Assembly (NCBI GenBank): GCA_031274385.1
Contig: JAISQH010000230.1
Span: 1 to 8,763, forward strand
DNA length: 8,763 nt
Source of the DNA: Planctomycetaceae bacterium
GTDB lineage: Bacteria; Planctomycetota; Planctomycetia; Pirellulales; Thermoguttaceae
Direction of reading: 5' to 3'
Shown piece after piece: positions 6,422 through 8,763 of this stretch. Position numbers and translations under genes: made by a program. Position 1 is the stretch's first letter. Every line of letters starts with the position of its first letter. Under the pieces are notes generated by a model that was given only the letters and a program-made list of their open reading frames with translations, was not told the origin of the DNA and searched no databases.

Positions 6422-7278
6422 CCTAGTTGTACGGCGACGAGAGGTTCGACGCCGGTTTCGGGGTTGAAGCGGGCAAAACAGAGATCGTCAATTAAATTAT
6501 GACCAAGTATGGTTCGGTTCGCCAACGGCGTCATGGAATGATAGAACAAAAACTGATCCTTGTTAATCTGTATCCGATAACCAACCGCCTTGTCATCAGG
6601 AACTCTCTGCATGTTTTCCCCAATCGTCAAATGCCGCCATGTGTATTTTTTGTCAAATTGTTTAGCGAGTCTGTTGGCGTCCAAATCGAAAAACAACGGA
6701 GCAAACATCGAAACTCCCGAACTCTGTTGCCGAAGCACTAATGTAGCATGTTCGATTTCCAATGTTCCGCTGACGAGTCCGGTTTTTTCGGTTTTCTTCC
6801 ATTCCGGTAACGCCAAAGGAAAAACCCGGAATACAGGCGGCGATTTCGGTTTGTCCGGTTGGAAAAAAATCTCTGTCGAATCCGAAAACGTTTTGGGACG
6901 GAGTTTGGGTGAATAAAAAAGCGTTGATTCATAGACCAAATTGTCGTTCCGTTCCGGCAAACGCCGTTTAACATTGTCACCGTCCCACAACAACGTGTCG
7001 CCAAGAATCAACAGCCGATTCTTATGATCAAGCAAGAAAAAGCGTTGGAACCGATAATGGTTTGAAAGCGGCAAATCAAATTCAAAATACTCACAACCAT
7101 TGTTCTTATAAACACAGGTTTCCGTCCAGGAATCAACCGCATGAAGCGGTTTGCCGCGCCATTGGAGGTTGAATTTCCAGAGTCCAAACAAAATTGGTTC
7201 TCCAAACAAATCAACTTCCAATTGAACGGCATCGGTTTCCTGTGAATCAAAATGGACGGAAATCGACAGGTCTTTCAT
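6418..7278 (-). CDS. Conserved-looking hypothetical protein, 286 residues
   Basis: I do not recognise a named family. The start is taken at ATG 7278 (MKDLSISVHFDSQ). The frame stays open upstream to 7404, but those 42 codons are only a translation of repeat element B (rich in Thr, Asn, His and Gln) and are unlikely to be protein. There is no signal peptide or membrane segment. The protein is rich in beta-like aromatic segments, such as YFEFDLPLSNHYRFQRFFLLDH, LLILGDTLLWDG and FAPLFFDLDANR. It ends FARFNPETGVEPLVAVQLG. The RFFLLDHKNRLLILGDTLLW block reminds me of planctomycete-restricted hypotheticals, with low certainty. It sits between a dipeptide epimerase and HisH, all on one strand, separated only by repeat-filled spacers, so it is probably co-transcribed with them. 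No function is assigned. Confidence 0.7.
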   Translation of the reverse strand: MKDLSISVHFDSQETDAVQLEVDLFGEPILFGLWKFNLQWRGKPLHAVDSWTETCVYKNNGCEYFEFDLPLSNHYRFQRFFLLDHKNRLLILGDTLLWDGDNVKRRLPERNDNLVYESTLFYSPKLRPKTFSDSTEIFFQPDKPKSPPVFRVFPLALPEWKKTEKTGLVSGTLEIEHATLVLRQQSSGVSMFAPLFFDLDANRLAKQFDKKYTWRHLTIGENMQRVPDDKAVGYRIQINKDQFLFYHSMTPLANRTILGHNLIDDLCFARFNPETGVEPLVAVQLG

Positions 7279-7407
7279 TTTGTGGTTTGTGGTTTGGGGT
7301 TTGTGTGTTGTGATTTGTGTGTTGTGATTTGTGTGTTGTGATTGGTAGTTTGTGATTGGTAAATCGCTTGCGACACAAACCACAAAACCCAAACCACAAA
7401 CCACAAA
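7279..7407. repeat. Heptad inverted-repeat element B with shared 14-bp core (epimerase to hypothetical gene spacer)
   Basis: The left arm starts TTTGTGG, TTTGTGG, TTTGGGG directly after the start codon of the hypothetical gene, then runs through a 14-bp unit (TTGTGTG plus TTGTGAT) repeated three times. The centre is GTAAATCGCTTGCG (7359-7372) followed by ACAC. The right arm (CAAACCACAAAACCC, then AAACCACAAACCACAAA) is the reverse complement of the left-arm start and ends at 7407, directly before the TAA stop of the epimerase (7408-7410). The first 20 or so bases of each arm pair almost perfectly. The element is 129 bp long and fills the whole intergenic space with nothing to spare on either side. 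The core is identical to that of element A; the arms are not related. Confidence 0.82.
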
Positions 7408-8442
7408 TTACCGAAACGGGACTCGAACACCGGTTCCGTTTTCGTCGGGATAAACGAGTTTTCCTTTTTCAGTTCGGACTCCGTTGCCGACTTTTTTCTC
7501 AATCAGGAGCGGTCCGTCAATCGAAATATAATCCAACAACGGAGCCAGTTGACCAATTGCCGATGCACCCACTGTTGATTCAATGGAATTGGCACTGGTC
7601 ACTTTCAAACCGAGTTGTTTTACTTTTGCGATGAGTTGCCGTGCAGGCGTCAACCCGCCGCACTTGACTAATTTTATATTGATTCCGTCAAAAAATTCAG
7701 CACAACGTTCAATATCCGCTTCGGTTTTCCATGATTCATCCGCGATCACCGGAACGTTATAATTTTGTTTTTTCATTTCTTTTTTTAATCGGGTCATTCC
7801 GGCAAAGTTGTCTGCTGCCAATGGTTGTTCGATCAGTTCGACGCCTAGTTTTTGCAAGATCTCCAATCTTTTGATTGCCGTTTCGGTGCTCCAACCGCCA
7901 TTGACATCCACATGAAACGGCGATTCTGTTTTCTCCCGAAGCATTTGAAGAATTTGCAAATCGTTTTTGTCACCGAGTTTAATCCGGTAGATCGGCAAAT
8001 CGGGCGCTTCCGCCATTCGCTCGGCAATTCGTTCCAATGAATCCAAACCGATACTGTAACTGGAACAAGGAACCTGATCAATCGAAAGACCCCAAATTTT
8101 CCAAAGCGGTTTGTTTTTCATTTTGCCCCAAAGATCGCAAGCGGCACAATCAATGGCACTTTGGGCAAATGAATTTTTCTGAAGAATCGGTTGAAGATGC
8201 CGCCAAAAGGCGATGGGATCGGCTAACGCGTAATGATCGACTAATTCCTGGCATTTTTCGAGTAGATCGACCATTTCTTCGATATGGGCGTTGTAAAACC
8301 GATCTTCGTAGGCTTCGCCGTGACCGCGTAAACCGTCTTGTTCCAACTCGACGAGGATAGTACGAACAACACTCACCGAACTGCGCGACGTTTCAAAAAC
8401 ATGTTTCAGCGGCAAATCAACCCGAATAATTCGTAATTTCAT
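7408..8442 (-). CDS. Dipeptide epimerase (L-Ala-D/L-Glu epimerase-like), enolase superfamily
   Basis: The 344-residue protein is a cytoplasmic member of the muconate lactonising subgroup of the enolase superfamily. The N-terminal capping domain (1 to about 115) begins MKLRIIRVDLPLKHVFETSR and includes GHGEAYEDRFY. The barrel carries the expected catalytic set: Lys155 in YRIKLG, metal ligands Asp179 (HVDVNGGW), Glu205 (LIEQP) and Asp235 (ADES), and Lys257 in INIKLVKCGG, 22 residues after the last ligand. Enzymes of this type interconvert stereoisomers of dipeptides such as L-Ala-L/D-Glu during murein-peptide recycling. In Ala-Glu epimerases a DxD near the C-terminus binds the substrate amino group; here the equivalent SIDGP (307-311) seems to have Ser at the first position, so the substrate may differ. 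It is the first cistron of a unit with the hypothetical gene and hisH. No Shine-Dalgarno sequence is seen. Confidence 0.88.
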   Translation of the reverse strand: MKLRIIRVDLPLKHVFETSRSSVSVVRTILVELEQDGLRGHGEAYEDRFYNAHIEEMVDLLEKCQELVDHYALADPIAFWRHLQPILQKNSFAQSAIDCAACDLWGKMKNKPLWKIWGLSIDQVPCSSYSIGLDSLERIAERMAEAPDLPIYRIKLGDKNDLQILQMLREKTESPFHVDVNGGWSTETAIKRLEILQKLGVELIEQPLAADNFAGMTRLKKEMKKQNYNVPVIADESWKTEADIERCAEFFDGINIKLVKCGGLTPARQLIAKVKQLGLKVTSANSIESTVGASAIGQLAPLLDYISIDGPLLIEKKVGNGVRTEKGKLVYPDENGTGVRVPFR

Positions 8443-8481
8443 AATAATATTTCAGTACAACTCCCGACCGGATGCCGGAAA

Positions 8482-8509
8482 ATCATATAATTGAGGTCTG
8501 TGAAGTAAA
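8482..8509 (-). promoter_or_regulatory. Possible promoter of the epimerase-hypothetical-hisH unit
   Basis: On the minus strand TTTACT (8509-8504), a 16-base spacer and TATGAT (8487-8482) resemble a sigma70 promoter, matching consensus at four and five of six positions. The predicted leader is about 30-35 bases to the ATG at 8442. TAATTGAG, which occurs twice 35 bases apart on the plus strand (8488-8495 and 8523-8530), overlaps the spacer region and might be a binding site. Moderate to low certainty. Confidence 0.33.
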
Positions 8510-8622
8510 AGGGGGGATAATGTAATTGAGTCTTTTTTATGATAACATTGACAAATGATCTGCTCATTGTAGTTTTTTCCTGTTTTCAAATCAATGTACC
8601 CCTCAAATTATCAAAAGAACAA

Positions 8623-8763
8623 ATGAAAACGAAATTTTTTAGTCAATGTAGTCAATGCAGTCAATTGATTCAACTGATTCGGTTGATCCCCCCGGAAATT
8701 TTTTATTGGCTGGGATTTTCACTTTTTTCGACGGCGTTTCTTGTCACCGGTCAGGCGGAGGAA
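8623..8763 (+). CDS. N-terminal part of an exported protein, cut by window edge
   Basis: ATG 8623 opens a frame of 47 codons that runs off the right edge without a stop. After a basic start (MKTKFFS) and a peptide repeat (SQC, SQC, SQL, IQL, IRL) comes a hydrophobic stretch, IFYWLGFSLFSTAFLVTG, ending in QAEE. This looks like a signal peptide with cleavage after TGQA, or a membrane anchor. No domain lies inside the window, so no function is given. No Shine-Dalgarno sequence or convincing promoter was found upstream, and the start could be an in-frame TTG or CTG further on. The gene is divergent from the epimerase, with about 180 bases between the starts. Confidence 0.5.
   Translation, partial: MKTKFFSQCSQCSQLIQLIRLIPPEIFYWLGFSLFSTAFLVTGQAEE
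8641..8685 (+). repeat. Five degenerate 9-bp tandem units in the first codons of the right-edge gene
   Basis: The units are AGTCAATGT, AGTCAATGC, AGTCAATTG, ATTCAACTG and ATTCGGTTG, from 8641 in steps of nine. The first two differ at one base and later units drift gradually. The unit length keeps the reading frame and yields the peptide repeat SQC-SQC-SQL-IQL-IRL ahead of the hydrophobic segment. If the true start lies downstream, the repeat is intergenic instead. Confidence 0.65.

Noticed and set aside
7279..7404. A 42-residue N-terminal extension of the 286-residue hypothetical protein
   Set aside because: The extension is a low-complexity translation of repeat element B; the ATG at 7278 follows directly and begins ordinary protein sequence.
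6297..7407. CRISPR array made of elements A and B
   Set aside because: The units are contiguous 7-bp repeats without spacers of regular length, and no cas genes are visible.
8515..8580. Promoter for the plus-strand gene using TTGACA at 8548 or TATGAT at 8538
   Set aside because: Each box lacks a partner at an acceptable spacing (15-19 bases).

Overview
The window reads as a fragment of a bacterial chromosome of moderate to low G+C. The best guess is Planctomycetota. That rests on the style of the large secreted DUF11-like protein, on a conserved-looking hypothetical of a kind I associate with planctomycetes, and on most starts lacking a Shine-Dalgarno sequence. It is an inference from sequence character, not a phylogenetic result. 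Almost everything lies on the minus strand; one partial gene at the right edge is on the plus strand.

Layout, left to right. At 1-253 (minus, truncated by the edge) is the N-terminal part of a DNA amino-methyltransferase with a DPPY motif. Two bases upstream of its start ends a small gene (256-873, possibly to 915) that I read as its partner restriction endonuclease, so the left edge is a tightly packed type II restriction-modification pair. Next is an HlyD/RND-type membrane fusion protein (984-2279) with no pump gene beside it, preceded by a good promoter. A 468-base gene-free stretch (2280-2747) holds that promoter and two different inverted-repeat structures: a 127-bp MITE-like element and a 53-bp hairpin. 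A large secreted protein with four Ig-like/DUF11-like repeats fills 2748-5420.

The right half is a probable three-cistron unit read right to left: a dipeptide epimerase of the enolase superfamily (7408-8442), an unrecognised 286-residue protein (6418-7278), and HisH, the glutaminase subunit of imidazole glycerol phosphate synthase (5611-6291). A divergent plus-strand gene with a signal-peptide-like start runs off the right edge from 8623.

The most unusual content is in the two spacers of that three-cistron unit. Each is filled by a self-complementary array of about 7-bp repeats arranged as an inverted repeat around the same 14-bp core, GTAAATCGCTTGCG. The arms of the two elements have unrelated sequences (TGAATAG/TTAATAG type in one, TTTGTGG/TTGTGAT type in the other), yet each pairs with its own opposite arm. 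One fits exactly between a stop codon and the next start codon; the other supplies the stop codon of the gene before it. Other short tandem expansions occur in the window: 15-bp units in an insertion in HisH, 9-bp units in the first codons of the right-edge gene, and 14-bp units in the MITE-like element. The region therefore looks prone to repeat expansion and hairpin formation.
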